A DNA stretch of 64,000 nt from JABWBD01 sp040768665 (GCA_040768665.1 JAXGMN010000013.1:254308-318307); one strand, 5' to 3'. Positions 51,519 to 61,016 are shown, numbered from the stretch's first letter. Program-made: numbers and translations. The notes: generated from the letters alone by a model not told the origin.

Positions 51519-53060
51519 CTAGAGTTCATCGAGCGGTTTGGCATCGAGGTCCTTGGGCGGGGGGCCGTAGATTCGCTCGCCCAGCGCCGAGAAGCGGCCT
51601 CCGTGGCACGGGCAGTCCCACGTCGATTCAAACTCGTTCCACTGCACGCAGCAGCCGGCATGCGTACAGACGGGCGAGAAGGCGTGCACCGCTCCCTGGT
51701 CGTCGCGGTAGACGGCCAACTGCTTGCCGCGGAAATGGACCAGCCGGCCTTTCCCGCTTGGAATCTCCTCGAGCGTCTTAATCTCTTCCCCGGAAAAACG
51801 GTCTGCAACGAACCGGTAAGCGACGTTGGCGTTCTCCGAGAGAACGTTTCCGGCGGCAGCCGACAATTTCACCCGGGACGGGCTCAATACGTCAGCCAAG
51901 GGATTCCCCCGCCCGAGCACCAGGTCTGCCAGAAGTCGTCCGGCGACGACGCCAAATGTGAGGCCGGTCCCCGAATATCCCGTGCCGATGTACAGATGGC
52001 CCGAAAACGGGGCGCGGCCAATATAGGGGAGGCCGTCGGCCGGCTCGAACAGTCCGGCCGACCAGCGGTGCTCGATGCTCTCAACATGAAAGCGACGGTG
52101 CGCGTAATCTTCGAGTTGTTCGAAGACTCTCCGCTCGTCGCCTCCCTGGCCGGTCTTGTGGTCGGCGCCGCCGATTACCAGCAGCTTGCGATCGTCGCTT
52201 GAAGCCAGGCGAATGTAATGGTACGGCTTCGCATCATCCCAGTAGAGAGCGTCAGGAAGCTCGCTATCCACCCGGGCAGTCAACACGTACGACTGATACG
52301 GCGCGACTAACAGATCGAGCCCGGAAATGCCCAGGTAGGACGAGTGCGTTGCCAAGACCACGTCCCGGGCAGACACTCGACCGCCGCTCGTCTGGAGTTC
52401 GCACGGCTGGCCATCCTTGGGCGGCAGGGCCTGCGATTGCTCATGGACTGCAACACCATTGCGATGGAGCCGGTCGGCAATGCCTTGCACGAATCGGAGA
52501 CTGTGGAACCGCGCCTGGTTCTCGATGCGGAAGCCCCCGTGTGCGAAGGGCAACCCTGGCGGTTCCGTCATAGCCGTGGCGAGTCCCAGCCGGCGGGCCG
52601 TCTCGCATTCGGTTTCCAGCGCCGCGGCTCCCTCCGCCGATTCACTGTAGACATAGGCGGCAACGCGGCGGAAATCGCAATCGAGGGTCATTTCGCGACA
52701 CCAGGTCTCGATCTGCTCAATGGCGTCCATTCTTGCCTGCGTCACCATCCGGGCGGCCGTCTCGCCGAAGGTCGCCCCGAGCTTCTTCACGCCTTGATCG
52801 GGCATCGCGTCCAGGTGCCCGCTCGTGCCGCCGGTCGTCCCGGACCCAATCCGGCCTGATTCCAAGAGAACGACTTTCTTGCCCGCCCCGTCCAGATACA
52901 TTGCCGCCGCCAGGCCGGTGATGCCGCCGCCGAGAATCGCTACGTCGGCCTCGATGTCTCCCTTGAGCGGCGGATAGGACGCCTGAGGAGGCGACGTGGC
53001 GCGCCACAACGTCGTGGTCGCTTGGGGCAACGCTTCCGTCTGCGATAAAGCCGCGGCCAT
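51519..53060 (-). CDS. FAD-dependent oxidoreductase with C-terminal Rieske [2Fe-2S] domain
   Basis: 513 residues. An N-terminal DAO-type FAD domain has the dinucleotide-binding VAILGGGITGLAAAMYL near 40-56, and later YIGTGYSGTGLTFGVVAGRLLADLV. From about residue 410 there is a Rieske domain with Cys-x-His in CTHAGC and Cys-x-x-His in CPCHGGRF, the cluster ligands. This DAO-Rieske fusion (as in YhfW-type proteins) is presumably a soluble amine or amino-acid oxidase with an internal electron outlet. Substrate unknown. Confidence 0.9.
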   Translation of the reverse strand: MAAALSQTEALPQATTTLWRATSPPQASYPPLKGDIEADVAILGGGITGLAAAMYLDGAGKKVVLLESGRIGSGTTGGTSGHLDAMPDQGVKKLGATFGETAARMVTQARMDAIEQIETWCREMTLDCDFRRVAAYVYSESAEGAAALETECETARRLGLATAMTEPPGLPFAHGGFRIENQARFHSLRFVQGIADRLHRNGVAVHEQSQALPPKDGQPCELQTSGGRVSARDVVLATHSSYLGISGLDLLVAPYQSYVLTARVDSELPDALYWDDAKPYHYIRLASSDDRKLLVIGGADHKTGQGGDERRVFEQLEDYAHRRFHVESIEHRWSAGLFEPADGLPYIGRAPFSGHLYIGTGYSGTGLTFGVVAGRLLADLVLGRGNPLADVLSPSRVKLSAAAGNVLSENANVAYRFVADRFSGEEIKTLEEIPSGKGRLVHFRGKQLAVYRDDQGAVHAFSPVCTHAGCCVQWNEFESTWDCPCHGGRFSALGERIYGPPPKDLDAKPLDEL

Positions 53061-53179
53061 GGCAGTTTTCCTTGTGAGAATTGCGATTCAACAAGCCGAC
53101 GCTTTTCATCGTGGTGCAAGATTCATACCGCCAATTCGTTTTGTGCTCGAATGTCGAGAGTTGCCTCTGTAAAAGACAA

Positions 53180-53313
53180 GCCCGGATTATTCACCACCGC
53201 GTCAAACTGGGCGCAGACTGCGCCACACTGAGTGCGAAGCGCAAGCGAGGGCAACTCGTTGTACAGCCCTCGCTGCGCTTCGCACTTCGTATGCGGTGGT
53301 GAATAATCCGGGC
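53180..53313. repeat. 134-bp nested inverted-repeat element
   Basis: Perfect 21-base ends: GCCCGGATTATTCACCACCG(C) at 53180-53200 and its complement at 53293-53313. A second inner pair around AGTGCGAAGCGC (53231-53252 with 53266-53287) has one mismatch or gap. No coding capacity. The rest of the gap up to 53542 shows no gene. Confidence 0.8.
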
Positions 53314-53542
53314 AAGGCAACCGGGCATGCGGCGAGCTTTGGACCGGCGGGCAATCTGTCGCAGGGCTGCGTCAGCTTGTCGTCCTCCGCCGCGACCCGC
53401 AGGCTTCCGGAATCTGCCGAAAACGAGGACCGGCCTCTTCAAAATGCCGCTGACCGGAAGCATCGAGAACGAAATTCACCGTCCGGACTTCGCTTCTCGC
53501 CGTAACGTCACCGACCCCCGGCCATCGGCTGCCAGGGGCGTT

Positions 53543-54559
53543 TCACTCCAGCGGTATTCCGGCGAAGGGGCTTCCGGCCATGCCACCGAAATCCGCGGGG
53601 TCGGGCACATGAAGAAACCATCGCCCACGCAACCGCTTGAACGCGATCGGCGCCTCGATCTCCTCGTCGTCGATCGAGTAGATGATCACGCCCTCCGCTT
53701 GCTCCCCATCCATGCGGACGTCCGTCAGTTCCGCCGAGGCGTGAAGCTTGATCACCGCCTTTTGCGCCTTCTTCGCCATGAGTTTGAGTACCGGGTTATT
53801 CGGCAGGTGCTTCTCCTGGTCCGCCTCGACGGCGTCGAGCAATTCGGCGTAGAAAGCAGGCTTGTTGCTGACGTTGGCTGCCAGGGAGGACGGCGGCGAC
53901 ACAGGTGAACTCGCCGGCCGGTACGGTACGCCCGTGCTGTCGGGTTCGTCCCGCGTGGGCAGCGAGGCACCGTGCTTGCGAAACACTTCGCCGACGGCGG
54001 GGCTGGACGGCGGTGTAGGCGGCCATTCGAGCCGCGAGTTCCACGACCCGGTCCCGCGAATCCGGATCGAGGGTGCGAACCTGGGTGGCCCAGTCTTTCT
54101 TCAACAGCCGCCTGCTGATATGCCTGATAGGCTTGCTCCGGCGTGGGATAGCCGGGCCTCTGTATCCAGGCGATGACGAGATACACCACGCCCACGCCCA
54201 CCAACAGGAACCCAAGAGTGCCCGCCAACGCCAGGAGTTTCGCCAAGGAGGGCGGGAGCTTCTTCCGCGCGCCGAACCGGCTCGCGACCTTCCTCTTCTG
54301 CGGGCGTCGCTGTGTCGTGCACGGGTTGCGGACGAGTCGGCGGGGCGGCGGCCATGGCGTCGAGTTCCTCTTCCACCAACGAGCCGCAGTGGCGTGGGAT
54401 CCTCCGGCGCCAGTCGATACACGGAATCGTCCGATTCGTTCTCGATCGGCGGGGAACGAGTATCGACGCCCCGCATTTGCATTTCACCCGCTTGCCGGCC
54501 AGTTCGTCGCGCAAGTGGTAGTTATTGCCGCATCCGGAACACTTGACGGTGATCGACAT
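53543..54559 (-). pseudogene. Zinc-ribbon membrane protein gene broken by several frameshifts
   Basis: Reading the minus strand from ATG 54559, one protein is scattered over all three frames. The pieces in order are: zinc ribbon VKCSGCGNNYHL...KCKCGASILVP; IENESDDSVYRLAPEDPTP; SLVEEELDAMAAAPPTRP; a membrane helix after KKLPPSLAKLLALAGTLG; KKDWATQVRTLDPDSRDRVVEL; and then a C-terminal domain ANVSNKPAFYAELLDAVEADQEKHL...GRWFLHVPDPADFGG to the stop at 53543. At least five frame changes are needed. The first is explained by loss of one C from a C run. Either a decaying gene or a patch of sequencing indels. The zinc-ribbon-plus-membrane plan is common in planctomycetes; function unknown. Confidence 0.75.
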
Positions 54560-54613
54560 GCGATGTCTTTCCAGTGCATGAAAAAGAGGACGGGCGGGCA
54601 CCGTAAGTAATCA

Positions 54614-54829
54614 TCAAACTGTAAACGCCACCACCGCGGTTTATCCCGGTGGGGCGATGTTTGGCAACTACAAACGCCAAAGACCACTCGTTTTGTGATT
54701 TCGTTTCCGCCGCTCGGCCCTACAGGCCGAGCGGCGGAAACGAAATCACAAAACGGCCTACAGGATCGCCGTTTGTAGGTTAAACATCGCCCCACCGACG
54801 CGGGGTCGGTGGTGGCGTTTACAGTTTGA
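54614..54829. mobile_element. 216-bp nested palindromic element with possible target duplication
   Basis: The 23-base outer arms start TCAAACTGTAAACGCCACCA (54614-54636) and pair perfectly with 54807-54829. A middle pair includes GGTGGGGCGATGTTT. The inner 31-base arms (54689-54719 with 54725-54755) are perfect, leaving a five-base loop. TAATCA occurs directly before the left arm (54608-54613) and one base after the right arm (54831-54836), which could be a target-site duplication. No open frame. It looks like a foldback MITE, single copy here. Confidence 0.8.
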
Positions 54830-54879
54830 ATAATCATGTGTTGGCGCGAGCGGACGATCTGTATCCGGGGTCGCGCGGC

Positions 54880-55650
54880 CTACTGACGTTCTGCTCCCCT
54901 GCGGGGCCCTTCGGTCTCCAGCAGCCCCTTCAGGACCGCGGGAAACATGGCCCAGGCGGTCTGGTAAGTCTCTTCGAGAGGCGTCGGCACGTAGACCTCG
55001 GGCCTCAGGAAGAGCGGCATCTCTGGCAGCTTATCGTCAACACCGACGAACTCAACGTAGGCCACGCACTCGGGGCCCGCGTCGTACGACGCCAGCGTCA
55101 ACGGTTTGTCCGGCGGCAACTCCAGGTCTTCCTCCTGAAACTCATCCCAGATCGCCTTGTGGATCCCTTGTGGGTCGCGTTTGGCGGGCGGGAACAGGTC
55201 GATCACCAGCAGATGAACGCCTTGCCGGAGCAAGTCGGCGGATTTCTCGACCAACGCCCGAAACTCGGCGCGGGTGGCTTTGTTGCCTGGCGAAACGATC
55301 TCGATGACGGCCACCACGTCGCCATGACGATGACGCACCGTCACCCGACTCGCTTTGCGGAGGTACGAATCGAGTTCCGCGCGCCGCGTCAATCGCGTTT
55401 GCGGAACGCGCTGGGCGATCGCGACGGCAACACCGCTCTGCCTGTCATGGTCCGCGTCGCGTTCGGGTCCCGGCGACAGGCGCAGGGTCAATACATCGGG
55501 AATGGGCCCACGGATATTCTGTTCGACCAACGCGAAGTAGTCTGGAGGCAACTTCCCGGCGTTCAACGCATTGCAGAGCGAGGTCGCCCACTCCTGGTGG
55601 AAATGGTGAAACAAGCCGGCATCCACCCGCGTCCAGTCGTGAATCGGCAT
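54880..55650 (-). CDS. DUF4058 family protein
   Basis: 256 residues. The start at 55650 gives the family's characteristic N terminus MPIHDWTRVDAGLFHHFHQEW; GAAGGA lies upstream. Other family segments: LPPDYFALVEQNI, VTVRHRHGDVVAVIEIVSPGNKA and VHLLVIDLFPPAKRDPQGIH. The IEIVSPGNK core recalls Uma2/PD-(D/E)XK-type nuclease folds, but no function is established. Often found in multicopy in planctomycetes. Confidence 0.85.
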   Translation of the reverse strand: MPIHDWTRVDAGLFHHFHQEWATSLCNALNAGKLPPDYFALVEQNIRGPIPDVLTLRLSPGPERDADHDRQSGVAVAIAQRVPQTRLTRRAELDSYLRKASRVTVRHRHGDVVAVIEIVSPGNKATRAEFRALVEKSADLLRQGVHLLVIDLFPPAKRDPQGIHKAIWDEFQEEDLELPPDKPLTLASYDAGPECVAYVEFVGVDDKLPEMPLFLRPEVYVPTPLEETYQTAWAMFPAVLKGLLETEGPRRGAERQ

Positions 55651-55853
55651 GCGGTGTCCTTCTCCAAGGGATAGGAAACTGGTTTCCTCCCACACGGCTC
55701 GCCTAATTCTAATCGGGAGAAACCTGGAAATCCAGGCACGATTCGGTGGAGATATTGCTGCAACCCCAGCGGTGGGCTAGAGTAGAGGCTAGTTTGCAGG
55801 TCTTCGGGGGCGGCACGGTCGTCTTGCTGCTTTCGTGAGCGCAGGAGGCGAGT

Positions 55854-57269
55854 ATGAGGGATTCCGGCGGTTCTTCGCAGCAGCTCGCCTTACGGGCCCA
55901 GGTGATTTGCCCGCACTGTTGGCATCGTTTTGCACCCGAGGAGATCCTCTGGATTTCGTCTCATCCGGAGCTTCTGGGAGATCCGGTGGCCGGTCAGGAC
56001 GCGCAGCGGCGGTTCCTCCCTGCGAGCTTCGACGCGAAAGGCCTGGCGCTGGATGCGCGGGGCGTCGCTTGCAGCAGACTTGCATGTCCCCGATGCCACC
56101 TGTCGGTTCCACGGGGCTTGTTGGAGATGAAGCCGCTGTTCGTCTCCATCCTGGGAGCGCCCTCGTCGGGCAAATCGTATTTCCTGACGGCGATGAGCTG
56201 GGCGCTTCGCAGCACGCTGCTGGCGAGGTTCCGCTTGTCGTTTCTGGACGCCGACGCCACAGCCAACCAGACGTTGACGAACTACGAAGACATTCTCTTC
56301 CAGAACCCGCGGGAAGACCAGCTCGTCGTTCTGCCCAAGACGGAACCCGAGGGCGAACTGTACGAAGCGGTCACCATCGAAGGCCGGGAGGTGTGGTACC
56401 CCAGACCGTTCGTGTTCTCCCTGCAGCCGGTTCAGTCGCATCCGGGGTACGACAAGCGAGCCCGCTACTCGCGGTTACTTTGCCTTTACGACAACGCCGG
56501 CGAGAACTTTCTACCCGGCCAGGAATCTGCCAGGAGCCCGGGCACTCAACATCTGGCGCTGTCGGAGGCGCTGCTGTTCGTTTTCGATCCGACCCAGCAT
56601 ATTCAGTTCCGAAAAGCCTGCGAGCCGGTCACCGAGGATCCCCAAGTGCGGCTGCACGATTGGACGCATCGACAAGACCTGGTCCTCCAGGAGGCTGCCA
56701 ATCGGATACGCAATTACAGCGGACTGGGGCAGCACGAGAAATACTCTAAGCCACTCATTGTGGTGGTGAATAAGTTCGACGTGTGGCGGGAGCTCACGAG
56801 GATCCATCGAGTCGACCTCGCGCAGGTGCTTCGGCCCGTCAAACAAGGGCTGGCTGCTCTCGACCTGGAATTTCTGACCAAAGTCTCCCGGGAGACGAGA
56901 TCCGTCCTGCTCAAGTTCGCCCGCGACATCGTCGCGGCGGCGGAAGGGTTTGCCAGCGACGTTTTCTACATTCCGGTGAGCCCGATCGGACGGAGTCCGG
57001 AGCTGGACGAGCAGAGCGGCTCCTTGCCGATTCGCCCCCGAGACGTTCGGCCGATCTGGGCCGAGATTCCCATGCTGTATGCGCTGAGCCGGGTGGCCAA
57101 GGGGCTTGTGCTCGCCGGCCGATCCGCTCAGACGTCGGGTGATGTGCCGGACGACGCCCACGACAAAGGCAATCTCCCCAGCTCGCCCGATGCAGGATTG
57201 CCTTCGCATGACGCGGGAGGGAAGCCGGAAAGTCCGAAGCCCCGCTTGTGGAAGGAGACCGGCTCGTGA
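55854..57269 (+). CDS. Zinc-ribbon TRAFAC-like GTPase, first gene of the putative conflict operon
   Basis: 471 residues; AGGAGG five bases before the ATG at 55854. Residues 19-81 hold a zinc ribbon (Cys19-x-x-Cys22 and Cys78-x-x-Cys81). A P-loop GTPase domain follows: Walker A GAPSSGKSY at 101-109, a G3-like DNAGENF at 212-218 (where Ras-like proteins have DxxG), and the G4 base-specificity motif NKFD at 305-308. The tail from ~425 is disordered. Its layout matches the double-GTPase/DO-GTPase type that travels with GAP1 proteins, as I recall from the Aravind group's classification. The stop overlaps the next start (GTGA), implying coupled translation. Confidence 0.85.
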   Translation: MRDSGGSSQQLALRAQVICPHCWHRFAPEEILWISSHPELLGDPVAGQDAQRRFLPASFDAKGLALDARGVACSRLACPRCHLSVPRGLLEMKPLFVSILGAPSSGKSYFLTAMSWALRSTLLARFRLSFLDADATANQTLTNYEDILFQNPREDQLVVLPKTEPEGELYEAVTIEGREVWYPRPFVFSLQPVQSHPGYDKRARYSRLLCLYDNAGENFLPGQESARSPGTQHLALSEALLFVFDPTQHIQFRKACEPVTEDPQVRLHDWTHRQDLVLQEAANRIRNYSGLGQHEKYSKPLIVVVNKFDVWRELTRIHRVDLAQVLRPVKQGLAALDLEFLTKVSRETRSVLLKFARDIVAAAEGFASDVFYIPVSPIGRSPELDEQSGSLPIRPRDVRPIWAEIPMLYALSRVAKGLVLAGRSAQTSGDVPDDAHDKGNLPSSPDAGLPSHDAGGKPESPKPRLWKETGS

Positions 57270-58513
57270 GCCAGGAGATTCTCTACACATCGGCGCCGCG
57301 GGGCCTGAAGCCCGGGTCGCGAGGCTTCTCGACAGTGGTGAGCACATTCGGCATGTCGAAGACCCTGGCGGAACGGTTGGAGTCGCTCAGCGGATACCGG
57401 CATGCCTTCTTGCCGCCCGATCCCAACACGCGGTACAACCCGATCAACTACTCGCACTTGAAGATTACCGTTGGCGGACGGAGGTATCACGTCCTTTCAC
57501 GGATTGCCGACGCGGGGCAGGACTACACCGGCCGCACGAATAAGTTGGCGCACCACGTGGCACTGGAGGAATCGGAGATCCTGGCGTGCCGCCAGGGGCC
57601 GGCCGAATTGTTGGCCCAGGACGGCTTCTGCGAGACCGCCTGGGACGGGCAGACCAGCGCCCGCCATCCGGGCCGGGCTCCGCAGGCGGGCGATGCCGTC
57701 GGCCGCGCCTGTTCGACGTGGGCTGCCATCACCGGGGATGCCGGCTGGGCCGGCGTTCTGGCCGGATCGGCCGTGAACGATCGCTCCCGCCCCGTTTCGG
57801 TGATCTTTCCGCCGGGAACCGACACCCTCGCGCTGGTCATCGAGGCGATGAGCGTGCTGCCGGCAGAGCAGCGATGGAGCGTTGCGTTCAGCACGTATTT
57901 TACGAGGCTGCCCGCCGGCGTGGACTGTTTCTGGAGATTCCTGCTCGACGGAAGTCCCGAAGCGCAGGCGGTTCGGCGCAATCCACACCTGGCGGTGATC
58001 GATCTTTGCCACGATCTGGAAGTACCGGACGAATCCGCGACGGTCAGCGCTGCGAGGAAAGGGCGAGTCGTTGGCGGCCCGCCGACACCGCGGCGCGCCA
58101 GACCACCTGTGCCCCGCATCCCTGCAACTCATCAGGCGGCGTCGGCAGGCGACGAGCAGTGGGGCGTTCTCGATCTGGAGAGCTGTGGGATCCAGCCGCC
58201 ATGGTTGCCGGAGGAACACGTGGCCGGCGATCGAGCGGACACGCACGCAGGCCAGGCCATTCTGCCCCAGCGGGTTGCCGTAAGGCGACGGTCGTGGAAA
58301 ACGCGCCTCGCCGCGGTGGCGGCGATCATCGCCTCCGCGGTGCTCGTTTTCTGTTTGGCGGCCGGAGGACTTCTCGCGTGGCGGCATTTCTCTCCAAGGC
58401 AGGACCGCGGGACCCCGGACAAAACAAAAAACCATGAACAGGAGGTAACGGAGAGAACTGAGAAAAACATCTCTCTGTTTTTTCCGTTAGCTCCTGTTCA
58501 AACCTTACGTTAG
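57266..58513 (+). CDS. GTPase-associated protein 1 (GAP1)-like protein with membrane anchor
   Basis: 415 residues from a GTG at 57266, preceded by GGAGA, whose GTGA overlaps the GTPase stop. The N-terminal ~250 residues resemble the GAP1-N2/M domains: LYTSAPRGLKPGSRGFSTVVSTFGM, SHLKITVGGRRYHVLSRIADAGQDYTGRTNKLAHHVAL and LLAQDGF. A Pro/Arg-rich linker leads to one membrane helix at ~349-372. The last ~25 codons come from a palindromic repeat at 58435-58500 and may replace the original C terminus. Role: probable partner of the GTPase; mechanism unknown. Identification rests on remembered family patterns. Confidence 0.75.
   Translation: MSQEILYTSAPRGLKPGSRGFSTVVSTFGMSKTLAERLESLSGYRHAFLPPDPNTRYNPINYSHLKITVGGRRYHVLSRIADAGQDYTGRTNKLAHHVALEESEILACRQGPAELLAQDGFCETAWDGQTSARHPGRAPQAGDAVGRACSTWAAITGDAGWAGVLAGSAVNDRSRPVSVIFPPGTDTLALVIEAMSVLPAEQRWSVAFSTYFTRLPAGVDCFWRFLLDGSPEAQAVRRNPHLAVIDLCHDLEVPDESATVSAARKGRVVGGPPTPRRARPPVPRIPATHQAASAGDEQWGVLDLESCGIQPPWLPEEHVAGDRADTHAGQAILPQRVAVRRRSWKTRLAAVAAIIASAVLVFCLAAGGLLAWRHFSPRQDRGTPDKTKNHEQEVTERTEKNISLFFPLAPVQTLR
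58435..58500. repeat. Palindromic repeat inside the 3' end of the GAP1-like gene
   Basis: TGAACAGGAGGTAACGGA (58435-58452) pairs with 58483-58500 at 17 of 18 positions. The loop holds GAGAGAACTGAGAAAAACATC and a T run. It encodes the odd tail HEQEVTERTEKNISLF. The stop of the host gene follows 13 bases later. Such palindromes occur inside proteins in some bacterial genomes. Confidence 0.75.
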
Positions 58514-58534
58514 GCTTTCTTACCGCCAGCCACC

Positions 58535-60274
58535 ATGCTCGACTGCCAGAAGATCACCGACGAGATCCAAAGCGTCCTCGCCGCGGCGAGCGATCATTCG
58601 CACGAAGCGATCGCTGCGGTGCATCGGGACTATCTGGAAGCGGTTCGCGAGGTGAATGCGCGGCTGGGCGTTTGCCGCGATCTGTTGGCACGCGGGCAGA
58701 GGTCCGAGGCGATTCGCCAGTGCAACGCGGAACCCAATCTTCTGGATGCCGTGGCGATACTGGATTTCCCCGATCGGACGAGCTGGTGCGACCTGCTTGC
58801 CAGACAGCGTCTGCCGCGCCCGCCGGACCTGCTCATCGACGCCGCTGCAGACCTCAACGACGCGTATACCGCGGAACAACCCATTGAGAGGCTGCTCCGC
58901 AACCATCGCCTTCTCGCGCTGGCAAGGGCCCCCTTGCCGCGTCGCATCCAGACCCTGCGAGCCATCCGCGCCGCCGATCCCGAGAACCCGATCTGGGAGC
59001 GAGACCTTCGGGATTACGAAAACGCCCGCCTCCACGAACTCCGCTGCGAGATGCAAGCGGCCGTACAGGCCCAGGACCTCGGCTGCCTGGCGACGCTGGA
59101 GCAGGAGGTGCGGGCGCGGGACTGGGTGGAGCCCGTTCCTCAAGATCTCGCTCGTCGGATCATCCAGGCCCACGGCGAGGTCCGCCAGCGGGCCGCGAGG
59201 CAGGAGCTTGGCCGGTTGGCGGGAGAGTTGAATCAGGCGTTCTCGAGCTTCGACCTTTCGCGGGGGCGAGAACTCCGTACTCGTTGGAACGCGGCGGCGG
59301 CGATCGGCCTGACCAGCGACGCAGACGAACTCCTGGAGATGGCAGGACCCGCCCTCGAATGGTTGCAACAAGAGGATCAGCAGGTTCAGGCGGGCCGGCA
59401 GAGGGAAAGTGCCGTGGCGGCCTTGGAACGGACCCTGGAGGACTTCGTCGAGTACCATGAACTGGAGCGGGCGTGGCATGCCGTGCGACGGTCCGGCGGA
59501 GAGATCCCGGTAGCGCTCCAGCGGCGGGTCGCGGAACGTTTTCGATACCTGGAAGAGGCGTCGACCCGCCGGCACCGATTTGCCCTGGCGGCAATCGTTC
59601 TTCTGGTGCTGGCGGCGTCGGCGGCGATCGGGTTGGGCGTCGTCCGGCATCTGCGTGCCAGGCAGGTCGAGGAACATGCCGCCCGAATGGGCTCGCTGGT
59701 GACGGGCGGCGAGCTTGTCCAAGCGCAGCAGTACGCGGAGAATCTCCAGCAATCGGCTCCGGATATTTGCTCGGAACCCGAAATCCAGGAGTGTCTGGCC
59801 AGGATCCGCAAAGCCGTGGTCGAGGACCAGGGCCGGCGAGCCAGGCTGACGACCTGCCTGGACGCGGTCCAGGCCCGCGACGCGTCGGAGCCGAGTTGGG
59901 ACTCCCTTGCCGCCGCGTGGCAAGATCTAGAGGAGGGCAAGAAGCTGGCCAAATCCGACGAGGAGCTGGCGCGGGTCAAGACTCTGGAACTGCGGATCTC
60001 CGAGCGGCGCCGGCAGATGCAAAAAGCGGTTGACGACCGCTTTCTCAAGGATTTGACCTCGCTCGAGGCCGACTTCTCCCGAGTCGAGCGGACGGACCTG
60101 AACGAGATAGCCGTATTGATGGCCAGGGCTCGCCAATTGCAAAAGCAGCCGCACGTCAGCGCCGAACTCCTCGGCCCGATCGAACCGCTCATCGCCCGCT
60201 TGAATGCGTACCGGCAAGCCGAGGCCGACCGAGATCGCGAGCGACGGCAATTGGAGCGCTTTACGAATGACTGA
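58535..60274 (+). CDS. Membrane coiled-coil protein of the GTPase operon
   Basis: 579 residues, 21 bases after the GAP1-like gene. Mostly charged helix: cytoplasmic residues 1-~345 (repeated Arg/Glu/Ala-rich helices such as RRIQTLRAIRAADPENPIWERDLRDYENARLHEL), one membrane helix at ~348-370 (ALAAIVLLVLAASAAIGLGVV), then ~200 helical residues on the other side (EEHAARMGSLVTGGELVQAQQYAENL). No family recognised. It could be a stalk or scaffold linking the GTPase side to the envelope part. No strong ribosome site, so probably coupled to the gene before. Confidence 0.75.
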   Translation: MLDCQKITDEIQSVLAAASDHSHEAIAAVHRDYLEAVREVNARLGVCRDLLARGQRSEAIRQCNAEPNLLDAVAILDFPDRTSWCDLLARQRLPRPPDLLIDAAADLNDAYTAEQPIERLLRNHRLLALARAPLPRRIQTLRAIRAADPENPIWERDLRDYENARLHELRCEMQAAVQAQDLGCLATLEQEVRARDWVEPVPQDLARRIIQAHGEVRQRAARQELGRLAGELNQAFSSFDLSRGRELRTRWNAAAAIGLTSDADELLEMAGPALEWLQQEDQQVQAGRQRESAVAALERTLEDFVEYHELERAWHAVRRSGGEIPVALQRRVAERFRYLEEASTRRHRFALAAIVLLVLAASAAIGLGVVRHLRARQVEEHAARMGSLVTGGELVQAQQYAENLQQSAPDICSEPEIQECLARIRKAVVEDQGRRARLTTCLDAVQARDASEPSWDSLAAAWQDLEEGKKLAKSDEELARVKTLELRISERRRQMQKAVDDRFLKDLTSLEADFSRVERTDLNEIAVLMARARQLQKQPHVSAELLGPIEPLIARLNAYRQAEADRDRERRQLERFTND

Positions 60275-61004
60275 CGAATCGGAACGGTACTATACCCGCA
60301 TCCGCGGAAAAGTACAGGGGCCGTTTACTGCCGAGGAACTGTCCGCTCGGGCCCGGCGAGGCCTGTTCGGGCGGCATTACGCGGTTTCTCTCGATCGGGC
60401 GACCTGGAAACGCGCATCGGAGTTCCTGGAGCTGTTTCCCGCCCAGCGGATCGTGACGTCCGAGGAGGGCGACGAGTTGTACCTCGAAACGCCCACGGAG
60501 ACAGACGGAGGACCGCCGGCGGCGGATTCGGCGGGAGGCGACTGGTACTACACTCAGAGAGGCCGGCGGTGCGGGCCGGTGCGGCTTTCCCACCTGCAGT
60601 CTCTGGTCGCCGGCCGCCAGGTCGGCCCCGACGACCTGGTTTGGACGGAAGGGATGGCCGACTGGAGCGAGTTGCGTGCCGTGGCGGGCAGACTGTGGAA
60701 GCGCTCGCCGGCGCCGCAGGCTCCGGTGGAGGCGGTTGTTGTGCCGGAGCAGAAATCGACACTGGCGATCCTCAGCCTGGTTTTCGGCGTATTGGGGATC
60801 ACCATTCTGTTTCTCATCGGCAGCATCGCGGCGGTCGTCCTGGGGCACGCGGCGCTGAAACAAATCGATACAAGCGGCGGCAGCGTGAGCGGCCGCGGAC
60901 TGGCGATGAGCGGCCTGGTCCTCGGCTACATTGTGGTGCTGGCGTGCGCCGTCAGCGGAGTCGTTGTGACGATCGTCCTGCTGGCGGGATCCGTGTCGAC
61001 GTGA
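60267..61004 (+). CDS. Double GYF_2 domain plus DUF4190 membrane protein
   Basis: 245 residues; overlaps the preceding stop by eight bases. The first GYF_2 domain is ~7-55 (YYTRIRGKVQGPFTAEELSARARRG), the second ~92-140 (WYYTQRGRRCGPVRLSHLQSLVAGRQVGPDDLVW). Residues ~165-240 form a DUF4190 unit of two membrane helices (AILSLVFGVLGITILFLIGSIAAVVLGH; SGLVLGYIVVLACAVSGVVV). GYF_2 domains bind proline-rich or disordered partners. A third GYF_2 domain occurs in the vWA protein of the same operon, suggesting a shared ligand. Confidence 0.88.
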   Translation: MTDESERYYTRIRGKVQGPFTAEELSARARRGLFGRHYAVSLDRATWKRASEFLELFPAQRIVTSEEGDELYLETPTETDGGPPAADSAGGDWYYTQRGRRCGPVRLSHLQSLVAGRQVGPDDLVWTEGMADWSELRAVAGRLWKRSPAPQAPVEAVVVPEQKSTLAILSLVFGVLGITILFLIGSIAAVVLGHAALKQIDTSGGSVSGRGLAMSGLVLGYIVVLACAVSGVVVTIVLLAGSVST

Positions 61005-61016
61005 GGGGAGATCTCC

